From: Lachnospiraceae bacterium
Lineage (GTDB): Bacteria; Bacillota; Clostridia; Lachnospirales; Lachnospiraceae
Assembly: GCA_021153185.1 (NCBI GenBank)
Contig: JAGKTY010000016.1
Coordinates: 1 to 50,647 of the forward strand
Length of the DNA stretch: 50,647 nt
Reading direction: 5' to 3'
In this document: in pieces, positions 16,920 through 23,950 of the stretch
How positions within the stretch are numbered: the stretch's first letter is position 1
How the letters are laid out: each line of letters starts with the position of its first letter
The notes under the pieces: model-generated
What the model was told of the DNA's origin: nothing
The model's database searches: none
The model's input: the letters and a program-made list of their open reading frames with translations, nothing else
Translations under genes and position numbers: made by a program

Positions 16920-17519
16920 CTACTCTGCTTTATCGTCTATACTGTCGATGAGCTTTTCGATGAGAAGTTTCTTTACATACACATCAAAGCTGAGCATGCA
17001 GATGAAGGAAAACGTCTGTAAAAACTCGCGCTCCTCATCGCCCTCCTTTGTAAACGTCTTCTCCGCACGGTTAAACGCATGGGTTACATCGCGTTTTAAC
17101 TGCTCGACCTGCTCATTCTCCAGCGTGAACACCTCGTCATACAAATCTGACAAATTCATGCCGTCTTCATTTCCGAAGTATTTCTCCGTCAGCGGATGAA
17201 ACAGCTTCTGAATATCCCCAATTGACAAGATTCCTTTGAAATAGTAAATGAAAATCAGCATAATCATATGCTCTTTGGAATACTTCTTCTTTTCCGGGGG
17301 CGGAAGAAGCTTATTCTTGGCATAGTTGTTAATCATTGTCTTTGTCAAAATCTTATCATCATTTGGAAGACGCGTCGCATGGCGCATTTTTTCATCCATA
17401 AACGTCGTCACCTGATCCATATAAAGATCAATATTCGGAATATCCTCACTCTTTACATAATCAATCCGATCAAAGCTCTCCAAAATACTTTTTAATAATT
17501 CTTTTTTTGAAATTGTCAT
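16920..17519 (-). CDS. DUF1836 domain protein
   Basis: A 199-residue protein starting MTISKKELLKSILESF. ATG at 17519 lies 8 nt after GAGG; the in-frame GTG at 17528 overlaps that site. The DUF1836 region (about 35-135) contains TRLPNDDKILTKTMINNYAKN, then PPPEKKKYSKEHMIMLIFIYYFKGILS. The first part looks like a MerR-type winged helix, so DNA binding is plausible. It diverges from the YerC-like regulator, with an inverted repeat between them. Function is unproven for the family. Confidence 0.8.
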   Translation of the reverse strand: MTISKKELLKSILESFDRIDYVKSEDIPNIDLYMDQVTTFMDEKMRHATRLPNDDKILTKTMINNYAKNKLLPPPEKKKYSKEHMIMLIFIYYFKGILSIGDIQKLFHPLTEKYFGNEDGMNLSDLYDEVFTLENEQVEQLKRDVTHAFNRAEKTFTKEGDEEREFLQTFSFICMLSFDVYVKKLLIEKLIDSIDDKAE

Positions 17520-17590
17520 CTTAAACACCTCAAGCCATATTATACGGTATTTAAAACTACATTACAAGATGATTCTAATAAATCACAGCC

Positions 17591-17613
17591 TTTCCGAAAT
17601 GTTTTTTCGGAAA
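17591..17613. promoter_or_regulatory. Inverted repeat between DUF1836 gene and yerC
   Basis: TTTCCGAAA (17591-17599) and TTTCGGAAA (17605-17613) are perfect 9-bp inverted arms around TGTTT. It lies 13 bp upstream of a promoter-like pair for yerC and 72 bp upstream of the DUF1836 start. It could be an operator for either regulator. With only 5 nt of loop and no T run after it, it is less convincing as a terminator. Confidence 0.5.
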
Positions 17614-17626
17614 TCACAAGGCGGCA

Positions 17627-17655
17627 TTGACCTTTTCCATAAGCTGTGATAGACT
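17627..17655 (+). promoter_or_regulatory. Promoter of yerC-like gene
   Basis: TTGACC (17627-17632), 17-nt spacer, TAGACT (17650-17655), about 55 nt ahead of the ribosome binding site. Confidence 0.5.
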
Positions 17656-17716
17656 TGAAATTGCGATGCGTTACAATTTTACAGTACTAAAGCATTGCAA
17701 GGGGAGGTTTGTGAGC

Positions 17717-18004
17717 ATGGTAAAGAAAATTAAATCGGAACCGGTTGACCATTTGTTTGATGCCATTTTGACACTACAAAATAAAGAAGAATGTTATGCA
17801 TTTTTTGAAGATTTGTGTACCGTCAATGAGCTCATTAGTTTATCGCAGCGTTATGAAGTCGCTGCAATGTTAAAAGAGCATAAAACGTATTTGGAAATTG
17901 CTGAAAAAACAGGCGCGTCAACTGCTACCATCAGCCGCGTCAATCGTTCACTCAACTATGGAAACGATGGCTACGAGCTTGTCTTTGGCAGACTTGAGAA
18001 ATAA
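17717..18004 (+). CDS. yerC: YerC/YecD-family TrpR-like transcriptional regulator
   Basis: A 95-residue protein starting MVKKIKSEPVDHLFDAIL. ATG at 17717 is 10 nt behind GGGAGG; a GTG six bases earlier is the alternative. The family shares the TrpR helix-turn-helix: FFEDLCTVNELISLSQRYEVAAML is the oligomer/first-helix part, then EHKTYLEIAEKTGASTATISRVNRSLNYG is the DNA-binding part. It is thought to act as a repressor, but its ligand is not known; tryptophan binding cannot be inferred. Monocistronic with its own promoter and terminator. Confidence 0.88.
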   Translation: MVKKIKSEPVDHLFDAILTLQNKEECYAFFEDLCTVNELISLSQRYEVAAMLKEHKTYLEIAEKTGASTATISRVNRSLNYGNDGYELVFGRLEK

Positions 18005-18026
18005 TTTTATCACAGTATTACATCAA

Positions 18027-18058
18027 ATGAGGGGCGGAAAAACCGCCCCTCATTTTTC
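18027..18058 (+). terminator. Terminator of yerC
   Basis: ATGAGGGGCGG (18027-18037) pairs perfectly with CCGCCCCTCAT (18043-18053) around AAAAA and is followed by TTTTT. It abuts the stop codon of the convergent permease gene. Confidence 0.95.
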
Positions 18059-19122
18059 TATACATTCAGTTTCATATCTCCATCTTTGATCCAGCCTTTT
18101 TTACGCATAACCTCTGATACAAGAAGTGCCAGCGCGCCCGGAATGATGAAATGTAACAATACGATTTCCACAAAAGCGACTGCGCCGCCAACATCCGGAG
18201 CCATCGTCTGGTAGGTTGTAATCTGTCCGACAAGTCCTGCCGTTCCCATACCGGATCCGGTTGCATTGTTTGTCATATGGAACACCATCGTTGAAATTGG
18301 TCCCATGATGGCACTTGAAATAATCGCCGGAAGCCAGATAATCGGTTTTTTCACAATATTTCCAATCTGCAGCATACTTGTTCCAAGACCCTGTGCCAAA
18401 AGTCCGTTGACCTTATTGTCCCGATAGCTTGCAACTGCAAATCCAACCATGTTTGCACAACATCCTACGGTTGCCGCACCGGCTGCAAGTCCCGACAAAT
18501 TCAAAATAATGCCAAGCGCTGCTGAACTGATTGGCAATGTCAGAATCATACCCATCAGAACAGATACAATGATTCCCATCAGGAATGGTGCCTGCTCGGT
18601 TCCGATGTTAATGAGGCTGCCAAGAAATGCCATGAACGCTGAAATTGGCGGGCCTAAGATAAAGCCGACTGCACTTCCTGATGTAATACACAGAAGTGGT
18701 GTAATCAGAATATCCACTTTTGTCTTTCCGGAAACAAGTCTGCCCACATAAACGCTGAGCAATGCCGCGATGAACGCACCAAGTGGTTCACCCGGTCCGG
18801 CATAATTGATCACACCTTCTACAAGAACCGTACCTGCAATCACCTTACTTGCAAATGCACCTGCCATACCACTGACTGCGGCAGAGGCTGTCGTAAGCGG
18901 ACTCGATTTCAGTCTGAGCGCGACTCCGACGCCGATTCCGGCACCGGTAATGCTGGCTGCCAATTTACCCATCATAAAAATATACGTTCCGATCGCGCCC
19001 GGAATCAAGCTTCCGATTTGTGAAATGATTGTTCCGATAATCAGTGTGGCAAACAGTCCCGTTGCCATACCGCTCAGACCCTCAATGAAAATCTCATTTA
19101 ATACTTTTTTGATTTTTTCCAT
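18058..19122 (-). CDS. PTS-type sugar permease IIC (PTS_EIIC_2 family)
   Basis: A 354-residue integral membrane protein with about ten hydrophobic segments, rich in Gly/Ala, starting MEKIKKVLNEIFIEG. It matches the stand-alone IIC family in which no IIA or IIB domain is fused. Such proteins are annotated as PTS transporter subunit IIC, but the substrate is unknown and no IIA/IIB gene lies near, so it may act alone. Start ATG at 19122 follows AAGAGGAAATAAC; the in-frame extension to 19188 has no ribosome site. The end shares the yerC terminator region. Confidence 0.82.
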   Translation of the reverse strand: MEKIKKVLNEIFIEGLSGMATGLFATLIIGTIISQIGSLIPGAIGTYIFMMGKLAASITGAGIGVGVALRLKSSPLTTASAAVSGMAGAFASKVIAGTVLVEGVINYAGPGEPLGAFIAALLSVYVGRLVSGKTKVDILITPLLCITSGSAVGFILGPPISAFMAFLGSLINIGTEQAPFLMGIIVSVLMGMILTLPISSAALGIILNLSGLAAGAATVGCCANMVGFAVASYRDNKVNGLLAQGLGTSMLQIGNIVKKPIIWLPAIISSAIMGPISTMVFHMTNNATGSGMGTAGLVGQITTYQTMAPDVGGAVAFVEIVLLHFIIPGALALLVSEVMRKKGWIKDGDMKLNV

Positions 19123-19169
19123 GTTATTTCCTCTTTTCCGTTTTGTTGAAAACACACCTGTCTTGTCAC

Positions 19170-19186
19170 GTGTTAAACAGTAACAC
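19170..19186. promoter_or_regulatory. Inverted repeat upstream of the IIC permease
   Basis: GTGTTA (19170-19175) and TAACAC (19181-19186) around AACAG, 48 bp upstream of the permease start. Possible operator; short arms, so weak. Confidence 0.3.
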
Positions 19187-19213
19187 AAATTGCCATTTAT
19201 TGCAACTCTTAAC

Positions 19214-19242
19214 TTTACATTTACGAAATTTCATGATATTCT
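19214..19242 (+). promoter_or_regulatory. Promoter of the cold shock gene
   Basis: TTTACA (19214-19219), 17-nt spacer, TATTCT (19237-19242). The resulting leader of about 64 nt is shorter than the cold-responsive leaders of E. coli cspA. Confidence 0.6.
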
Positions 19243-19312
19243 ACAACTGTGATTTGCGAAAGCATTTCCCGGTTGTCACAATGCAACTGAATTTTTTTTG
19301 GAGGTATCTAAG

Positions 19313-19513
19313 ATGAATAAAGGTACAGTAAAATGGTTTAACGGCCAAAAAGGATACGGATTTATCTCTGACGAAGAGGGTAAAGATGTATTTGTTCACT
19401 TCTCAGGACTCAACATGGAAGGCTACAAAACATTAGAAGAAGGCGCCAGCGTAGAGTTCGAAGTAGTAAACGGTGAAAAAGGACCACAGGCAGTCAACGT
19501 AACAAAGTTATAA
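19313..19513 (+). CDS. Cold shock protein (CspA family)
   Basis: A 66-residue single OB-fold RNA chaperone starting MNKGTVKWFNGQKGYGFI. RNP1 KGYGFI and RNP2 VFVHF are intact. It binds single-stranded RNA/DNA and prevents secondary structure, often at low temperature or entry into stationary phase. ATG at 19313 lies behind TTTTGGAGG; an upstream in-frame ATG at 19298 overlaps that site. Own promoter and a terminator shared with the convergent hisA gene. Confidence 0.96.
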   Translation: MNKGTVKWFNGQKGYGFISDEEGKDVFVHFSGLNMEGYKTLEEGASVEFEVVNGEKGPQAVNVTKL

Positions 19514-19620
19514 TACTTGCCGGATCCAGACTAATCAGTTTTCGATGTGCCTTTTATAATAATAAATTGTTGTTTTTATTTATTCGTTTTATGAAGTGCA
19601 GTATTGTTTAGACAGATTAC

Positions 19621-19655
19621 AAAAAGACCAGTCAGTTCGACTGGTCTTTCTTGGT
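19621..19655. terminator. Bidirectional terminator between csp and hisA
   Basis: AAAGACCAGTC (19623-19633) pairs with GACTGGTCTTT (19639-19649). T-rich on both exits (TTTCTT on plus, TTTTTGTAA on minus). Confidence 0.85.
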
Positions 19656-19658
19656 TTA

Positions 19659-20435
19659 TTATTCCCTGCAAAATGCAATCACATCTTCGAACTTCATCGT
19701 GCCGCCAAATAAATCAAGCGCACTGCCGATTGTCACATTCACATGACCGTTTCCAAGTTCTTTTAAGAGCCGCAAATCTTCAAAGCTATGAACGCCCCCT
19801 GCATAGGTGACGGGACGCATCGTAAACTGGCCCAGCATTTCACAAAGCGCTGTCTCAATGCCGTTTGCTTTTCCCTCCACATCAACTGCGTGAACCAAAA
19901 ATTCGCCGCAATATGCAGACAACTCTTCCAAAAGCTTTAAATCAAGAATTGTATCTGTTTTTTTCTGCCAGCGGTCTGTCATGACCACATATCCCTCGTC
20001 ATATTTTTTACAACTAAGGTCAAGCACCACACGGGAAGGTCCGACTGTATCACACAGCTTTTTTAGCCTGTCCATATGAATAACGCCATCCCGGAAGACA
20101 TAGCTTGTCACAATCACATGACTTGCACCTGCGTCCAAAAAAGCTTTTGCATTATCCGGCGTGATACCGCCCCCAATCTGAAGACGGCCCGGTGTTTCCC
20201 GAAGTGCCGATATCGCCTGCTGTTTCGTCGCCTCATAGAAACTGCTGTCTGCGGCATTTAACAAAATGACATGTCCGCCCGAAAGCCCGGCTTTTTCATA
20301 CATTTTGGCAAAAAAAGCACCATCCTTTTCGGAAACAAAATTCTCCGCGGCATAATCCATCTCATCCGACAGACTACCACCTACAATCTGTTTCACCTTA
20401 CCATTGTGTACATCAATACATGGCCTGAATTCCAT
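19659..20435 (-). CDS. hisA: HisA, eukaryotic (HIS6) type: ProFAR isomerase
   Basis: Phosphoribosylformimino-5-aminoimidazole carboxamide ribotide isomerase, an Amadori rearrangement in histidine synthesis. A 258-residue (beta/alpha)8 barrel starting MEFRPCIDVHNGKVKQIVGG, with LQIGGGITPDNAKAFLDAGA and VTYAGGVHSFEDL as phosphate-binding loops. The SLSDEMDYAAENFVS insertion and the overall pattern resemble yeast HIS6 more than the usual bacterial HisA, a type known in some bacteria. No other his gene is nearby: it lies 15 nt behind a large sensor kinase gene and is probably co-transcribed with it. RBS AAAGGAG. Confidence 0.88.
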   Translation of the reverse strand: MEFRPCIDVHNGKVKQIVGGSLSDEMDYAAENFVSEKDGAFFAKMYEKAGLSGGHVILLNAADSSFYEATKQQAISALRETPGRLQIGGGITPDNAKAFLDAGASHVIVTSYVFRDGVIHMDRLKKLCDTVGPSRVVLDLSCKKYDEGYVVMTDRWQKKTDTILDLKLLEELSAYCGEFLVHAVDVEGKANGIETALCEMLGQFTMRPVTYAGGVHSFEDLRLLKELGNGHVNVTIGSALDLFGGTMKFEDVIAFCRE

Positions 20436-20450
20436 AATAGACCTTCTCCT

Positions 20451-23324
20451 TTAGTTCTCCAACAGCATTTTAATGACATCTGTGAGCAGCTTACTTGCAG
20501 CATCCACTTCCGACAAACGAAGCTTCACACGGATATCATGCAAATAATCTCTCACGATTCCTTTGATCTGATATTTCTTCAGTTCCTGCAGCATTTCTTC
20601 GCACGCTTTTATTTCGTACTCTTCCAGATACTGACGCGCATTCTCAAGCCGGATCCGCAATTCCTGATCAGAAATAGGCTCTTTTCCATCCCAGTCATCA
20701 TTTTCAAGCAAATGCTTGCGCAAAAGAACCTCTCTTATTTCTGACATAATCGTCATAAAATCCTGCTGGATGTCATCATGCTTTTCGCGAATCAACGCAA
20801 GATCCCCTGCCGATGCTGCAAGCTCCAAATCCTTGAGCTTTTCAGCAAACAACTGTGCTCCAATCTCCATGGATGCACCGCGCAGCGCTCTACACAAAAT
20901 ACGGTAATTTTCCATATCAGACGCTTCCAAGTGCGCATCAAATTCCCGCGGTCTCTTGATACCATCCTCATAATACAAAAGCAACATATGTAAATAATCA
21001 TTGAGATTACCATGGTATCTCTTCATGGCCTGTGCAATATTCACACCATTCATAAAAATTTCATCCAGATCGTCAAGCAGTACATCCGCATCACTTGCAT
21101 CCCTGATGATATCACCGCTATAAATCTTTAATTCTTCCGAAATCCATTTCTTGAGACACTGATGCATCATCACACGCTCAACAGGCTTGGTAAGATAATC
21201 GTGGAACCCGCTTGAGAGCAGCATCTCTTTGGCGCCTTCCCGGACGTTTGCCGTCAGCGCAATCATCTTTGGTCTCCTTGTCTGCCCCTGTGCGTTCTGA
21301 TTGATACATCTGGTCGCTTCCACGCCATCCATTCCCGGCATCATCTGGTCCATAAAAATCAAATCATAATATGTTTCTTTTGCCATCTCAACTGCCCGGC
21401 TGCCGCTCTCTGCCTCATCTACCTGACATTTATACCCATCTAACATACCGATTGCAACCTTCCGGTTAATGAGGTTGTCATCCACAACAAGAATCCGACA
21501 ATCAGGTGCGGAGAACATACGCATCTCCTCACTATGGGTCTCCTCAACCGTTTTTTGGTCATACTGTCCTATCGTCAGCCAATCCATCACCTTTTGTCTG
21601 ATGGAGATGGTAATCGTTGTTCCTTCTCCATATACGCTCTCAATTTGTACCTTTCCGCCCATCAACTCAAGGAGACGTTTGGAGAGTGACATCGAAAGGC
21701 TGCTCTGGTTTCTCGCAACACTTCGGTCAAACACCTTGCTGGAGCCTTCATAGTATTCTGTCAGCTTCCGAACCTCCGCCTGACGAAGACCGATTCCTGT
21801 ATCCTCCACCTTAAATTCCAGTTCAATCCGCTCTCCCTTGCGGACACCGTTGACCGCAATTCTGACATAGCCTTCTTTTGTCTGTCTGATTGCATTGTTG
21901 ATGCAGCTTATCAAAATATCCCTCAGCGCATTCTCATCGCCAAACAACATACATGGCAGCTCATCATTCATCTCAAGCACATACCGGATATCCTTCTTCT
22001 CGGCGACGATATTCATGGAATCGGAAATGTCCGTCATCATCGTCTTTAGATTGTATCCCTTTTCTGCCAAATCGAGTTTTCCGGCTTCCATCTTCGAAAG
22101 CTTTGACAAATCATCCACCATATCAAGCAGCTCATAAGAGGAATCCTTGATATCGCATGCAAACTGATACACCTTTCTGCCGCGGCTTTCCTCAATGATT
22201 AAATCCGACAAGCCGGCAATGGTGTCAATCGGTTTAGAAATTTCGCTCACCATATTATCCAGGAACTCTGTCATAATAGCACTGTTTTCTTCTGCCTGTT
22301 GCGTGATTTCCATGAGTTTCTCATAGTTTTGTTTGTTTTCCGTCATATCATAGACCAAAATCACGTATCCGATTTCGCCGTTTTTCGCATCACCTATTTT
22401 TTTTGCATTGCCCATGAATGCGCGCTCGCCAATCGAAAACGTAACACTCTCGCCCATATTGTCGAGTATCTCAAGCGGAAAATCCCGCACTGCCACAATA
22501 CTTCTGCCCATGATTTCATCATTCAAATCCGGGAAGACTGTCCGTGCCGCCTCATTAAAATCGATGACACGTTTGTCTGTGTCAAGCAAAACGACACTGT
22601 CATTCATTTCCTTAATCACGGCATTTGACGCAATCTGCGCAAGATCAAAGTTTTGCCTGCGCCAGATAAACTGCATAACGCTTGGCACAAGCACAGACAT
22701 GATTGGCGGAAGCGGATCATAATAACCGGTAATATCAGTCAAATATAAAAACAGTGATGTAATCGGCAGAAGTGAAAAACCGATTACCATCGCATAATGA
22801 CCCCTGCGTCGCTTCACTCCTTCTTTCTTCAAAAGACGTACCATATTGTATCCTGCCAGCAAATACGGAAACAGCATGCAGATGATAACAAAGCCATAAT
22901 AGCCGATTCCGTGTTCCAGCTCCAGATGCGGCGTCGGCTGTTGTATAAACAGGATTCTTTTGTAATATAAATGATGTCTCTCGCACGTCCACAAAAGCAC
23001 CATGAACGAAAGTGCTGTCAGCTCAAGGATACCAAATAAATATTTCGGCTCCTTCAGATTACAGTAAGCATAAATCAACCGGCTGATAAAAATGACCATA
23101 TACGCGCCGCCGATATACTCCATTTTGACTGCAACAAGCGCTGCATCCTGGCTTCTTGCAAGCAGTTCAAGCAGGTAGCCTGAGCCTTGAATCAACACGA
23201 GCATAATAATGAACGTCATAAGCGTCCGTCCGCTCGTCTCCTGCTTTTCATGAAGCAGCGACCCAAGCACATACAATGAAAACACAATACCAATGCACTG
23301 TAACACGACCAATACTGTATACAT
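20451..23324 (-). CDS. Hybrid sensor histidine kinase homologue lacking phospho-acceptor histidines
   Basis: A 957-residue membrane protein starting MYTVLVVLQ; ATG at 23324 lies behind GGAGGAAAAG. Order: seven-helix membrane sensor (~1-225), PAS-like domain (~235-335), dimerisation helix, HATPase, response regulator receiver, HPt-like helical domain, and a C-terminal helical part. In the dimerisation box NMVSEISKPID the usual His is Ser (Ser360). In the ATPase the N box (NNAIRQT) and DTGIGL remain, but the G2 box reads SLSMSL instead of GLGLxI. The receiver is intact (Asp615/616, Asp659, Thr691, Lys713). The HPt motif reads CRALRGASMEIGA, with Arg812 where the phospho-His should be. It probably cannot run a phosphorelay by itself and may act as a scaffold or receiver. 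Upstream of hisA. Confidence 0.9.
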   Translation of the reverse strand: MYTVLVVLQCIGIVFSLYVLGSLLHEKQETSGRTLMTFIIMLVLIQGSGYLLELLARSQDAALVAVKMEYIGGAYMVIFISRLIYAYCNLKEPKYLFGILELTALSFMVLLWTCERHHLYYKRILFIQQPTPHLELEHGIGYYGFVIICMLFPYLLAGYNMVRLLKKEGVKRRRGHYAMVIGFSLLPITSLFLYLTDITGYYDPLPPIMSVLVPSVMQFIWRRQNFDLAQIASNAVIKEMNDSVVLLDTDKRVIDFNEAARTVFPDLNDEIMGRSIVAVRDFPLEILDNMGESVTFSIGERAFMGNAKKIGDAKNGEIGYVILVYDMTENKQNYEKLMEITQQAEENSAIMTEFLDNMVSEISKPIDTIAGLSDLIIEESRGRKVYQFACDIKDSSYELLDMVDDLSKLSKMEAGKLDLAEKGYNLKTMMTDISDSMNIVAEKKDIRYVLEMNDELPCMLFGDENALRDILISCINNAIRQTKEGYVRIAVNGVRKGERIELEFKVEDTGIGLRQAEVRKLTEYYEGSSKVFDRSVARNQSSLSMSLSKRLLELMGGKVQIESVYGEGTTITISIRQKVMDWLTIGQYDQKTVEETHSEEMRMFSAPDCRILVVDDNLINRKVAIGMLDGYKCQVDEAESGSRAVEMAKETYYDLIFMDQMMPGMDGVEATRCINQNAQGQTRRPKMIALTANVREGAKEMLLSSGFHDYLTKPVERVMMHQCLKKWISEELKIYSGDIIRDASDADVLLDDLDEIFMNGVNIAQAMKRYHGNLNDYLHMLLLYYEDGIKRPREFDAHLEASDMENYRILCRALRGASMEIGAQLFAEKLKDLELAASAGDLALIREKHDDIQQDFMTIMSEIREVLLRKHLLENDDWDGKEPISDQELRIRLENARQYLEEYEIKACEEMLQELKKYQIKGIVRDYLHDIRVKLRLSEVDAASKLLTDVIKMLLEN

Positions 23325-23523
23325 CTTTTCCTCCGTAACTCCCTCTGATACGCATGATTGCAATAATATGTAACATTATAACATACATCCGCCGTTTTAT
23401 CATTTCTTTTGGTTCATATTTCCAAAAAAATGTCTTGTGAAATGATGCAAAAAGTGTATTTCTTCCGTATAAGTTTTTGTTTTTGGGAAATGCTAGCTGA
23501 TATAAGCCAGAAAGGAGATAATT

Positions 23524-23904
23524 ATGAAAAAGACAAAACGTATTTGCACAATTTGCTTATTGGCAATTTGCATGCAGTTACTTGTTGCATGTGGTAACAA
23601 CAACGTCAATAATGAAAACGCAGACATGGCCGGCAATCCAACCAATTCACCTTCGCCTGCAGTTTCTGCATCGCCGCTTCCAAATGCCGGTGTATCAGAT
23701 AACATGGGCGGAAATGACGGTGTCGTAAATGATGTCGGAGATGCCGTTTCTGATATGGTGGATGGTGCCGGAAATGTTGTTGAAGACGTGACAGATGGTG
23801 CCGGAAACGCTGTGAAGGATGTCACCGATGGCGTGGAAAATGCAGTCGATGATGTCACAGACGGCGCAACGGATGCCACAAAGAATGCGACAAACAACCG
23901 ATAA
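23524..23904 (+). CDS. Repeat-containing lipoprotein
   Basis: A 126-residue secreted lipoprotein: signal peptide 1-22 with lipobox LLVAC (Cys23), a Asn/Pro/Ser-rich linker, then five 11-residue repeats (67-121) of the type VTDGAGNAVKD. Their periodicity predicts an amphipathic helix like LEA-type or YtxH-like repeats. Role unknown; an envelope-spanning or stress protein is plausible. RBS AAAGGAG. Divergent from the sensor kinase gene and convergent with fbp. Confidence 0.85.
   Translation: MKKTKRICTICLLAICMQLLVACGNNNVNNENADMAGNPTNSPSPAVSASPLPNAGVSDNMGGNDGVVNDVGDAVSDMVDGAGNVVEDVTDGAGNAVKDVTDGVENAVDDVTDGATDATKNATNNR
23722..23886 (+). repeat. Five tandem 33-bp coding repeats
   Basis: Degenerate 33-bp units inside the lipoprotein gene encode the 11-residue repeats. 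The two central units are nearly identical at DNA level (GATGGTGCCGGAAA), suggesting recent slippage. Confidence 0.85.
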
Positions 23905-23950
23905 AAACAGGAGCTGACACAGCAAAAATGTGCCAGCTCCTTTTGTATTT
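23903..23950. terminator. Bidirectional terminator between lipoprotein and fbp
   Basis: GGAGCTG (23910-23916) pairs with CAGCTCC (23934-23940), extended by CACA/TGTG; TTTTGTATTT follows on plus and TGTTTTTAT on minus. The minus-strand T run lies downstream of the fbp stop (23949). Confidence 0.85.

Noticed and set aside
23722..23886. Possible CRISPR-like tandem repeats
   Set aside because: The 33-bp units are contiguous without spacers, are in frame and encode a regular 11-residue protein repeat.
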